Origin: an uncultured Bacteroidota bacterium
GTDB lineage: Bacteria; Bacteroidota; Bacteroidia; Bacteroidales; P3
Assembly (NCBI GenBank): GCA_902788805.1
Contig: CADALO010000012.1
Coordinates: 124,001 to 188,000, forward strand
Length of the DNA: 64,000 nt
Direction: 5' to 3'
The translations under genes and the position numbers were made by a program. The notes under the pieces were generated by a model. The model saw only the letters and a program-made list of their open reading frames with translations, made no database searches and was not told the DNA's origin. Positions 44,403-51,987 of this stretch are shown piece after piece (the first letter of the stretch is position 1; each line of letters starts with the position of its first letter).

Positions 44403-45725
44403 CTATTGCAATTCGTTTGCCGCCACTCTGATAGCCAGACCTATAGCCTTTGCAAGCAGGCAGGGAACGGCGTTGCCGATTTGTACAAGCTGCTTGTTTT
44501 TAGGGCCTTCAAAGATGAAATCGTCGGGAAAAGACTGGAGCCGTGCCATCTCGCGCGCCGTAAGGACGCGAGGCAGTTTGGGATGGAGGTTTACACCGCC
44601 GTGGTTTTCCTTTACCGTACAGGAGGCCTCGTTCCAAGGGCACTTTTTCCAGGCGTCGGAGTAGCCTTTATAAAGGCTTTCACCTTCGGGGCACTCCATA
44701 ATGCGACGCTGCATTTCGGCGTTGTGGCGGGTAGGGATGTGGTTGAATCCCGGGTCTTCGGGATGATTCTGGAGGTCGCCAATAGCCTGACCGGTTGTTA
44801 TATACTCATCGGGAGAGAGGATGGGCTTGGGATGATAGTTTTTCAAGCCGTGGCGGTTGCCGATGAATATCACACGTTCCCTTTTCTGAGGGGTGTAATA
44901 GTCGGCAGCGCATAGCGTTGTGACATTCATCTCGTACCCTATGGCTTTGTAGTCGGCAATTATTTTCTTTTCCACGGCTCCGCCAAGCATTGAGCGCAAT
45001 CCCTTTACATTCTCGCACAGGACGAAGTCGGGCTGCAGAGTACGCACAATCTCAAGCATTTCCTTGTAAAGAGTGTTCCGTGGGTCGTCGGCAATACGGT
45101 TGCCCGCCATAGAGAAGCCTTGGCAAGGAAATCCGCCCGAGATAACGTTCAGCTTCCTGCCTGCCAGCTGTTCGCTCACAGTTTTATAAAGTTCCACCTT
45201 TATTTCCGGTTTGGTAATGTCGCCATAGACAAAGGGGTGTTTGAAGTTGCGGCGATAGGTCAATCCCGCCTCTTTGAAGAAATCAAGTCCGCAAATGCCG
45301 TTAAGACCTGCCATTTCGAGGCCGCGGCTCAACCCTCCCGCGCCGCAGAAGAGGTCGATAAAGGTCAAATCGGAATGAGTGGTATTATTCCAATAGGGGC
45401 TAATATCCGCCCAGTTGACATCATCGGTGGAGGCGGAGTTCTTGCCTGGTCGGTCTTTTTTTTCCGACACATACGGTGCCAGATCGAAAAGCAGAAGCTG
45501 CGTATTGTCGACTCCTTTGCGACCTGACTTTGAAGAATGTGGCTTGTCGGACTTTATGGATTGCGGTTTCCCTGTCTGCTCAAAATCTTTCAGATCGCTT
45601 TCGTATACGACATAGCGACTACGCTCTTTGTAGGCAACAAGAGCGCCGGCAGCAACATATCTTCTGACAATCTTCAGAGACAAATTGAGCCTATCGGCAA
45701 CCATATCAAGCGTATACGCAGTCAT
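44403..45725 (-). CDS. DNA (cytosine-5) methyltransferase with N-terminal HTH domain
   Basis: A type II C5-cytosine methyltransferase of 440 residues. Residues 1-50 form a helix-turn-helix of the excisionase/MerR-like kind (YTLDMVADRLNLSLKIVRRY), followed by a linker of 65 residues. The catalytic domain starts with motif I DLFCGAGGLSRG (124-135), motif IV GGFPCQGFS with catalytic C201, motif VI ENVKG (238-242) and motif X QIGNAVP near the end. The fused HTH suggests it represses its own transcription. The ATG at 45725 is 22 bases after a -7 element. It diverges from the controller and endonuclease genes. Target sequence unknown. Confidence 0.95.
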   Translation of the reverse strand: MTAYTLDMVADRLNLSLKIVRRYVAAGALVAYKERSRYVVYESDLKDFEQTGKPQSIKSDKPHSSKSGRKGVDNTQLLLFDLAPYVSEKKDRPGKNSASTDDVNWADISPYWNNTTHSDLTFIDLFCGAGGLSRGLEMAGLNGICGLDFFKEAGLTYRRNFKHPFVYGDITKPEIKVELYKTVSEQLAGRKLNVISGGFPCQGFSMAGNRIADDPRNTLYKEMLEIVRTLQPDFVLCENVKGLRSMLGGAVEKKIIADYKAIGYEMNVTTLCAADYYTPQKRERVIFIGNRHGLKNYHPKPILSPDEYITTGQAIGDLQNHPEDPGFNHIPTRHNAEMQRRIMECPEGESLYKGYSDAWKKCPWNEASCTVKENHGGVNLHPKLPRVLTAREMARLQSFPDDFIFEGPKNKQLVQIGNAVPCLLAKAIGLAIRVAANELQ

Positions 45726-45746
45726 TCCAGATTCGGTAACATAATG

Positions 45747-45754
45747 CAAAACTA
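45747..45754 (-). promoter_or_regulatory. Methyltransferase -7 promoter element
   Basis: TAGTTTTG on the minus strand, 22 bases before the methyltransferase ATG, matching TAnnTTTG. Confidence 0.55.
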
Positions 45755-45840
45755 CGAAAAAAAAGTGATTTGCATTCTGTAAATTGCCTTTCGTTATAAA
45801 AATGCTAACTATAGTCTGTTGTGGCATCAGAGAGAAAATG

Positions 45841-45861
45841 CGTATTTTGCAAAAAAATACG
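45841..45861. promoter_or_regulatory. Candidate controller-protein operator
   Basis: A perfect inverted repeat: CGTATTTT (45841-45848), 5 bases, AAAATACG (45854-45861). It lies seven bases before the ATG of the controller gene, the expected position for autoregulation in type II systems, and about 90 bases upstream of the methyltransferase promoter. Confidence 0.6.
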
Positions 45862-45867
45862 TATGCA

Positions 45868-46107
45868 ATGAATGATGATATTTTAAAGAGATTCGGCTTA
45901 ACAATCAAGCGCTTGCGCGAAAGGGAAGGTATAAGCCAGGAGAAACTCGGAGAGATTTCCGACCTGCACAGGACTTATATAGGTATGATTGAGCGTGCCG
46001 AGCGCAACATAACACTTAAAAACATTGAAAAACTTGCAAAAGCATTAGGGACTGACATCTCAAAGATTTTTGAGGAATTAGAGAGTACAAACATAAACAA
46101 GCAATAA
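45868..46107 (+). CDS. XRE-family controller (C) protein of the restriction-modification system
   Basis: A 79-residue protein that is a single Cro/C1-type helix-turn-helix: FGLTIKRLREREGISQEKLG, then HRTYIGMIERAERNITLKN and ALGTDISKIFEEL. Size, sequence pattern and position (one base before the endonuclease ATG, divergent from the methyltransferase) fit C proteins that delay endonuclease expression. A longer frame from 45784 would include the putative operator, so the ATG at 45868 is preferred. Confidence 0.88.
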   Translation: MNDDILKRFGLTIKRLREREGISQEKLGEISDLHRTYIGMIERAERNITLKNIEKLAKALGTDISKIFEELESTNINKQ

Positions 46108-46108
46108 T

Positions 46109-46924
46109 ATGGATAAGGAATTGATTAAATATTGCCTGTCAGTGATGGCAACAAAGGAGCAAATAATAAATATGCTTGCCGATTTGGGGTGCAAGCCAGC
46201 CAAGAAAACAATCAAAAAAGACGAGGCAGTTAAGTTGGCCTTGGAGTGTCCAGGGATAACCCTTGATTACATAACGACGTTTTATAGGAATAAGTGGGAG
46301 CGCACAAACATAGACATTCATATTAATAACTTTAAATCGGGCAAACTGGTTGGCCACGACTGGCACAAGGCGATGCCCTCAATATTGCACAGGAGTCTTC
46401 AAGACCGTGTCAGAGAATGTTCTGCAGGAATGTATACATTGGACGAATTGCTCAACATCGGCTCAGACATTATGAAGCAAGAATACTTCATTGTGGCACA
46501 ACACGATATTCTGGAGACTTCAATCATAGAACACTTCGAAGACGCAATACCGCCAATAAAGGCCAAATGCATAACAGACTTCGTTTTCAGAGGGACCCCT
46601 GTCGATCTTAAAGTTTCCGATTACAAAGGAGAATGGGCCAATCGCATAAAGACCGATGGACCCTTGACCGTCGATGAGAAGAAGAGGTTGATAGCAGATA
46701 ATTATCAGGAAGCTGACTCGGAAAGAATAAGGAAACAGGCTGACGGTTCAATCAACAACTGGGGTTTTAACAGGATGTATGTGTTTATCAAGGACCAAGA
46801 CGAGTGGTTTTCCAATCCTGAAGGTATAGTGAACAGAGTACTGGCTGCACTTGACAATACAAGAGAGCCTTACAAAATAGATATTGACGGCTTCAAAATT
46901 GAAGCTTTCTGCATAGAAGTATAG
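46109..46924 (+). CDS. Type II restriction endonuclease, PD-(D/E)xK-like
   Basis: A 271-residue protein adjoining the controller gene with a one-base gap. The likely catalytic core is D157 in CITDFVF followed by D166-L-K168 in GTPVDLKVSDYKG, a PD-(D/E)xK-type arrangement; E136 or E141 may complete the site. The rest shows no recognised subfamily, which is common for type II enzymes because they diverge fast. Gene order (methyltransferase reversed, controller, endonuclease) makes the call firm although the recognition sequence is unknown. The DNA is AT-rich compared with flanking core genes. Confidence 0.82.
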   Translation: MDKELIKYCLSVMATKEQIINMLADLGCKPAKKTIKKDEAVKLALECPGITLDYITTFYRNKWERTNIDIHINNFKSGKLVGHDWHKAMPSILHRSLQDRVRECSAGMYTLDELLNIGSDIMKQEYFIVAQHDILETSIIEHFEDAIPPIKAKCITDFVFRGTPVDLKVSDYKGEWANRIKTDGPLTVDEKKRLIADNYQEADSERIRKQADGSINNWGFNRMYVFIKDQDEWFSNPEGIVNRVLAALDNTREPYKIDIDGFKIEAFCIEV

Positions 46925-46933
46925 CTACGATTT

Positions 46934-49900
46934 TTACAGATATATAATCACTGGCTGGACGTTGGGGTAGCCCATAGCGGTGAGGGCGGCGGCGTATTCG
47001 GCGACTTGGCGCTGGTATTTGCGGTGGGAGTCGTCGGCATAGGTGCCGGTCTTAAAGTCCACTACCCAGGTGCGGTCGGGAGCGAAGACTATGCGGTCGG
47101 GACGGCGCACTTCGCCATAGACGGCTATGGGGGCTTCGCACTTGACGCTGTATTGCGGGTCGAAGAATGGGCGGTTTTCCTCTTTCTGCATCATTGCCTT
47201 GATGCGCTGCGCTATGGACTGGGCGTCGGCATCGGCGATGTGGTTGTCGGCACAGTAGGCGGCGACAACGCTGTCGACCTCGTCGACGGTGCCTATGTGT
47301 GCCAGCAGGTCGTGGACGATGATGCCGTAGCGCCGGCTGTCGGTCTGGAGAGTCGACAGGAGGGCCTGGTTCTGAGCTGCGATGCTTATGCGGTCCTGCC
47401 AGGCGGGATAGGTGATGCGGTTTATCTCGATCTCGCCTGCGGAAGCGTCCGCGTCGGCTTCGGAACTGACGGCTTGCGGTTTCTCGAGGTCGGTGCCTAT
47501 GGAGTAGGTGTTGTCAGACGACTGACGGAACTCGCTGTCGGTTGTGGCGAAAGAGTGGATGAGGGTGATGTCGTCGTTTGAATCGTTCCACTTCTTGCGG
47601 TTTTCGCAGAAGAGGAGCAGTTTCTGTTCTGGCCTTGTGAGGGCGACATAGAGGTTGTTGATGCGGTCCATCTCCTCGAGCAGGTACTCTTCGTCGAAGG
47701 CGTCGGTGAAGTCGGACTGCGTCCGCTGCAGGTTGACGAAGGCAACGGGCAGCCCGAGCGAGTCTTTGTCCTTCACTTTGACCCATATACGCGAGTTGGG
47801 CAGGCGCTTGTCGGGCATCACACAGATAACGATTTTGGCCTCAAGGCCTTTGGCTTTGTGTATGGTCATCAGCTGGACGGCGTTGAGGTTGGAGGCCGTT
47901 GAGGATGAGAGTCGTGGCAGATTGTCGTCGAGGTAGGTGATGAGAGCGCCGAGGTCGGAGCCGTTGCGCTGCTCGAATTCGCACACCACGTTGAGCAGCG
48001 TGGCGGTGTCGCGTCCCTGCAGGTTGAAGCGGCGCAACAGCTCTTCGCAGCAGTCGTAGAGCGACAGCGAGATGAGGTAGCCCGTGTTGAGCTCTATGCC
48101 ATAGGGCGAGAGCAACTGGCTGAGGTCGTAGTCGTTGGCGCGCAGCTGCCACAGCAGGGCGTTGGCGTCGACGGCGCTGTCGGGCTTCAGGCAGCCGTTC
48201 TCAATGCTCAAGGAGAGTGCTTCGACGGCGGCGACACGGTTGCGGCGGTCGTAGAGGTACTCGAGGAGCGAGAGAATGAGCAGCACGGCCTGGCTGTTGG
48301 AGAGCACGAAGGACTCGGACGAGACCATCGGGATAGGGGCCTCGGGCGAATGGGTGTTGAAGTAGTCGGCGATTTCGGTCAGCGTGGCATTCTTGCGGGC
48401 CAGAATCATTATGTCGCCGTAGTCGTAGTGCAGGTCGTCGACCTGATGCCTTACCGCCTCGAGGATGTCGGCATAGAGCGCCTCGGAATCGGAGAAGGTG
48501 ACACCCACATAGCCGCCGTCCTTGACGGGCTGCTGCCAGAGGTCGGGCTTTTCGGAGGTGCCGTCGCCGATATAGAGCCGCTGCAACTCGGGGTTGGCCG
48601 CGAAGGGGCCCTCTATTATCGACTTGAAGAAGCGGTTGTTGAACTGGACGATGTTGGCCAGGGTGCGGTAGTTGGACTGCAACGAATCGATGCGATAGAA
48701 GTCCTTGTGCTGCAGCAGCTTGCCGCGTCCGTCGGGACTGTCGACCTTGGGCAGCTGGACAAACTGACGCACATCGCCCTGACGGAAACGGTAGATGGCC
48801 TGCTTGCCGTCGCCCACCACGAGCGACTGCGTGCCCGGCTCGGCGGTGCCTGGCCGGAAGTCGTAGGTCATTGCCTCGTCGAGGAGCGGGATGAAGTTCT
48901 GCCATTGCAGCTTGCTGGTGTCCTGGAACTCGTCGATCAAGTAGTTATAGTAGTGGCTTCCGATGCGTTCGTAGATGAACGGTGTGGGTTCGCCCACCAC
49001 TTCGTCCGCAATGCGCTTGTTGAATTCCGAGATGTGGACTATCTCGTTCTCATCGTAGTAGTTGTCCTTGATCTTGCTGATGCGGTTGAGCAGCGCCAGC
49101 GAGTAGAGGTCGGACAGCAACAGCTTGCGGGTGTTGTACTTCGGCAGGCCGTCGTTTAAGGCCTCGTATGCCGCCCTGTATTCGGGCAGTACCGCGTCGA
49201 GCGGCGCCCTCAAAGCCTCGGCCGTAGATTTTCCCCACAGACGGTTGTCGTCGTAGGCGGCGTCCACGCGCTTGTGCGAGTCGTTGATTTTGCTGAGGTT
49301 GCCGTCGGCTATGCGAGCGAAGAAAGCGTAGACCCCCGTGCCCTTGCTGGGGAAATCGTCGACAGTCAGGCCTTTGGCGGCGCAGGCTTCCGTGAAGCGA
49401 CGCGACGCGGCAACGAGAGCCGTCTCGTAAGCCTTCGTCTCGCCGACAAGCCTTCTGTGCACCTCCATAAAGTCTGAGAGGTCCATCTTGGAGAGCTCTG
49501 CCAGATACTCAGGCGTCTCCTCCCTGAAAATCTGCTCGGAGAGGTCCTTTATCTGCTTTTCCACGTTGTAGTTTTGTCCGCTCTCCATACGGCTCTCGGC
49601 AAAGGAGCACAGCACCTGCGTCAGCTTCTCCTCGCCTTCCTTGCCGACAAGCGACATCAGCTCGTCCACCAGATATTTGAGCAGGTCGTCGTTTTGTATC
49701 AGAACGCTAAAGTTCATAGGCAGGTGCAGGTCGTGGGCGAAAGTCTTGACAAGGCGGTGGACAAAGCTGTCTATCGTACAAACCGACAGCTGCGAGTAGT
49801 TGTGCAGGATGGACGACTCGAGGACAGCGCAGCGGCGCACCACCTCCTTCTCGTCTATGCCCAAGTGCGACACCATCTGCCCTATCAGGCGGCTCTCCGA

Positions 49901-50110
49901 CGCGCTATCGGTGACGATAGCGTGCAACTTGCTCATTATACGGTCCTTCATTCCGTTTGCCGCCTTGTTGGTAAAGGTGATGGCAAGTATATGCCCGAAA
50001 CGATAGCGGAGCTCTTCGGCTGAAGAGATCGCCGCCTCGATGAACTGACGAACAAGAGTGTAAGTCTTCCCCGAACCTGCGGAAGCGCGACAAACAATGA
50101 ATCTGGCCAT
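46934..50110 (-). CDS. UvrD/AddA-like helicase-nuclease
   Basis: A 1058-residue superfamily 1 helicase with a C-terminal nuclease domain, like AddA/RecB. Walker A is ASAGSGKT (9-16), with ILAITFTNKAANGMKDRI near 41-58, YLIDEFQDTSKLQW as Walker B, VGDGKQAIYRFRQGD (motif III/IV region) and MTIHKAKGLEAKIV (motif V). The nuclease end has VVDFKTGT and a QVAEYAAAL helix. Such enzymes process double-strand breaks. The partner AddB-type gene often found next to it is not in the window: upstream is a glycosidase gene, downstream the restriction-modification system with a 9-base gap. Confidence 0.92.
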   Translation of the reverse strand: MARFIVCRASAGSGKTYTLVRQFIEAAISSAEELRYRFGHILAITFTNKAANGMKDRIMSKLHAIVTDSASESRLIGQMVSHLGIDEKEVVRRCAVLESSILHNYSQLSVCTIDSFVHRLVKTFAHDLHLPMNFSVLIQNDDLLKYLVDELMSLVGKEGEEKLTQVLCSFAESRMESGQNYNVEKQIKDLSEQIFREETPEYLAELSKMDLSDFMEVHRRLVGETKAYETALVAASRRFTEACAAKGLTVDDFPSKGTGVYAFFARIADGNLSKINDSHKRVDAAYDDNRLWGKSTAEALRAPLDAVLPEYRAAYEALNDGLPKYNTRKLLLSDLYSLALLNRISKIKDNYYDENEIVHISEFNKRIADEVVGEPTPFIYERIGSHYYNYLIDEFQDTSKLQWQNFIPLLDEAMTYDFRPGTAEPGTQSLVVGDGKQAIYRFRQGDVRQFVQLPKVDSPDGRGKLLQHKDFYRIDSLQSNYRTLANIVQFNNRFFKSIIEGPFAANPELQRLYIGDGTSEKPDLWQQPVKDGGYVGVTFSDSEALYADILEAVRHQVDDLHYDYGDIMILARKNATLTEIADYFNTHSPEAPIPMVSSESFVLSNSQAVLLILSLLEYLYDRRNRVAAVEALSLSIENGCLKPDSAVDANALLWQLRANDYDLSQLLSPYGIELNTGYLISLSLYDCCEELLRRFNLQGRDTATLLNVVCEFEQRNGSDLGALITYLDDNLPRLSSSTASNLNAVQLMTIHKAKGLEAKIVICVMPDKRLPNSRIWVKVKDKDSLGLPVAFVNLQRTQSDFTDAFDEEYLLEEMDRINNLYVALTRPEQKLLLFCENRKKWNDSNDDITLIHSFATTDSEFRQSSDNTYSIGTDLEKPQAVSSEADADASAGEIEINRITYPAWQDRISIAAQNQALLSTLQTDSRRYGIIVHDLLAHIGTVDEVDSVVAAYCADNHIADADAQSIAQRIKAMMQKEENRPFFDPQYSVKCEAPIAVYGEVRRPDRIVFAPDRTWVVDFKTGTYADDSHRKYQRQVAEYAAALTAMGYPNVQPVIIYL

Positions 50111-50122
50111 AGCAAAAAAGAG

Positions 50123-50983
50123 TTAAAGTACTAAAATACAATTGGAGACCCCACGCTCGCCCTTACAGTCATACCTTCTGTTATCCGACGGGTGGTTGAC
50201 GATGCCGTCGTTGGGCTTGCCCGCCACATACATCGTCGTGGAGCCGCCACCGTCCATATTCAAGGCGTCGCGGCAGCCAAGGTAGCGCAGCAGTCGACAG
50301 AAATCGGGCAGCGAGAGGCCTTCCGACTCCTTTGAGCGGCCATCGACGGTGACCAGCACCGTTGTGCCATCGCTCTTCACCCCTACCGCCGTGCGGTTGT
50401 GGCGGTCGCTGACAAAGGTCTTGTCCGTCCGCTGGGGCACCAGGCGACCATCGAGGACAAGCATCGGGCCGGCAGTCATAATGTCATCAGCCTCAAGGCT
50501 CTGCTCCCACAGGCGGGCGCTGTCGGGCACCACCATCTGCGGGCGTCCGTCCTTGAGCAGCATCAAGCCATACTGGTAGTATTTCCTGTGCACACTGTCG
50601 ACCTTCTGCGGCGTGTTCACGCCCAACTCCTTACCGTTGATTTTCAGGTAGCATATAGGGTTATGGAATTCCATATCAAAGAAAGAACCGTTGATTGCGG
50701 CGCAGGCCTTATGCTTCATAGCCTGCGCAGAAGTGGGAGTACGGACAGGCTCGCAGCTCAACGCCAGTTGCCTGGACGAGTTGGCGGGTATCTCCAGCAC
50801 GCATATATACTGGTTAGACCCCAAGCAGTCCTTGTGTGCAAAGTGCTTACGTTTCAGCACCATACCGTCAAGGCTGTCCACCTGCCATCGGGCATTAACG
50901 ACACGCAGCGAGTCGCTTCTCTGCCCCATTGCCGGCACAAGAGCCAGCAGCATACAAGCTATCAGCAATATTCTCTTCATCAT
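50123..50983 (-). CDS. Phosphodiester glycosidase (NAGPA-domain) family secreted protein
   Basis: A 286-residue exported protein with signal peptide (MMKRILLIACMLLALVPAMG). The NAGPA/DUF2233 domain shows NGSFFD, HNRTAVGVKSDG, VTVDGRS, and NMDGGGSTTMYV near the C-terminus, the family's most conserved block. Members hydrolyse sugar-phosphodiester bonds (the mammalian one uncovers mannose 6-phosphate), and in bacteria some act on exopolysaccharide or cell-wall links. Its ATG overlaps the glycosyltransferase stop by four bases (ATGA). Confidence 0.87.
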   Translation of the reverse strand: MMKRILLIACMLLALVPAMGQRSDSLRVVNARWQVDSLDGMVLKRKHFAHKDCLGSNQYICVLEIPANSSRQLALSCEPVRTPTSAQAMKHKACAAINGSFFDMEFHNPICYLKINGKELGVNTPQKVDSVHRKYYQYGLMLLKDGRPQMVVPDSARLWEQSLEADDIMTAGPMLVLDGRLVPQRTDKTFVSDRHNRTAVGVKSDGTTVLVTVDGRSKESEGLSLPDFCRLLRYLGCRDALNMDGGGSTTMYVAGKPNDGIVNHPSDNRRYDCKGERGVSNCILVL

Positions 50984-51987
50984 TCAGCGTTCATTAATAA
51001 GTCGTTAACGGTACCGGCAATTCCTTGCCAGTCCTGCTTCTGCATACAGGCATAGCTGCCCCTGAAACAGCGTTCGCTGCCCATCCTGCTGCACGGTCGG
51101 CACCAGAGGCGGCCGGCCTCGCAATCCACACTCTTAGTGCGGAAGGCAGAGAAACCGAAACTCGGTGTCGTGGCACCCCACACAGCGACAACGGGGCGCG
51201 AGAAAGCCGATGCAATATGAAGCAGCGACGAGTCGGAAGTCACCACCACCTTGGATGCCGCCACTATCGCCGCCGTCTGCATCAGCGTCGTCCTGCCGCA
51301 CAGGTTGACGACATTAGGCGACAGGCTTATGCCGCTCTGCTCTATGCGACTGCGGTCGCCGGCATCGCCAAGCAGCACCACACGCTCTTGCAGGTGTGCA
51401 CAAAGCTCAGCGACACGGTCCAAAGGCAGACGTTTCGTGGCGTGCTGACCGCCACAGGCTATAGCCACGTATGGGACATCCAGCACATCGGCCAGCTTCA
51501 GCTCGCCGACACGCTGCTCCAGCAACCGTGCGCCCTCCAGTTCCGCCGGCAGACAGACCTCCAGTCCCTTGCCGTCGTCGGCCACACCAAGCCTTTCTAC
51601 CGCCTGCATATAACGGTCCACAACGTGCCGTCCCGACATCGCATCCAGCTTTGTCAGCACATAGACGAACTTGCGCAGATTCTCCTTGCGGTAGACCGAG
51701 TGCCGCACGCCGAGCGACAGGCGTATCTTTCGGGTGCGATGGTTGTTGTGCAAATCCACGACAAAGTCGTAATTCTCCCTCTTCAGCATCGCCACCGTCT
51801 CGTCCATACTCTCCTGCAGCAGCAAAAGCTTGTCGATATTGGGGTTGCCTTTCAGCAGTTCGCCGTTGGCTCCGCGAGTCAAGAAATGCACTTCTGCATC
51901 CGGCACTTGCTGCTTCAGGCAACGCACCACCGGCGTTGTCAGCAACACGTCGCCTATCGAGCTGAGCCGCATCACCAGCACCTTCAT
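50980..51987 (-). CDS. Glycosyltransferase family 9 (heptosyltransferase-like)
   Basis: A 335-residue GT9 enzyme, the family of ADP-heptose:LPS heptosyltransferases. The N-terminal MKVLVMRLSSIGDVLLTTPV is diagnostic; the donor-binding half has VAIACGGQHATKRLP and VVTSDSSLLHIASAFSRPVVAVWG near residues 258-281. It probably adds a core sugar to lipopolysaccharide at the cytoplasmic face. It overlaps the TamB-like gene by four bases upstream and the glycosidase gene by four bases downstream, making a tight three-gene envelope operon. Confidence 0.93.
   Translation of the reverse strand: MKVLVMRLSSIGDVLLTTPVVRCLKQQVPDAEVHFLTRGANGELLKGNPNIDKLLLLQESMDETVAMLKRENYDFVVDLHNNHRTRKIRLSLGVRHSVYRKENLRKFVYVLTKLDAMSGRHVVDRYMQAVERLGVADDGKGLEVCLPAELEGARLLEQRVGELKLADVLDVPYVAIACGGQHATKRLPLDRVAELCAHLQERVVLLGDAGDRSRIEQSGISLSPNVVNLCGRTTLMQTAAIVAASKVVVTSDSSLLHIASAFSRPVVAVWGATTPSFGFSAFRTKSVDCEAGRLWCRPCSRMGSERCFRGSYACMQKQDWQGIAGTVNDLLMNAE

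Noticed and set aside
44403..46924. Direct claim that the window's methyltransferase or endonuclease recognises CATG
   Set aside because: Nothing visible in the target-recognition region supports a specific sequence; it is kept only as a testable idea.
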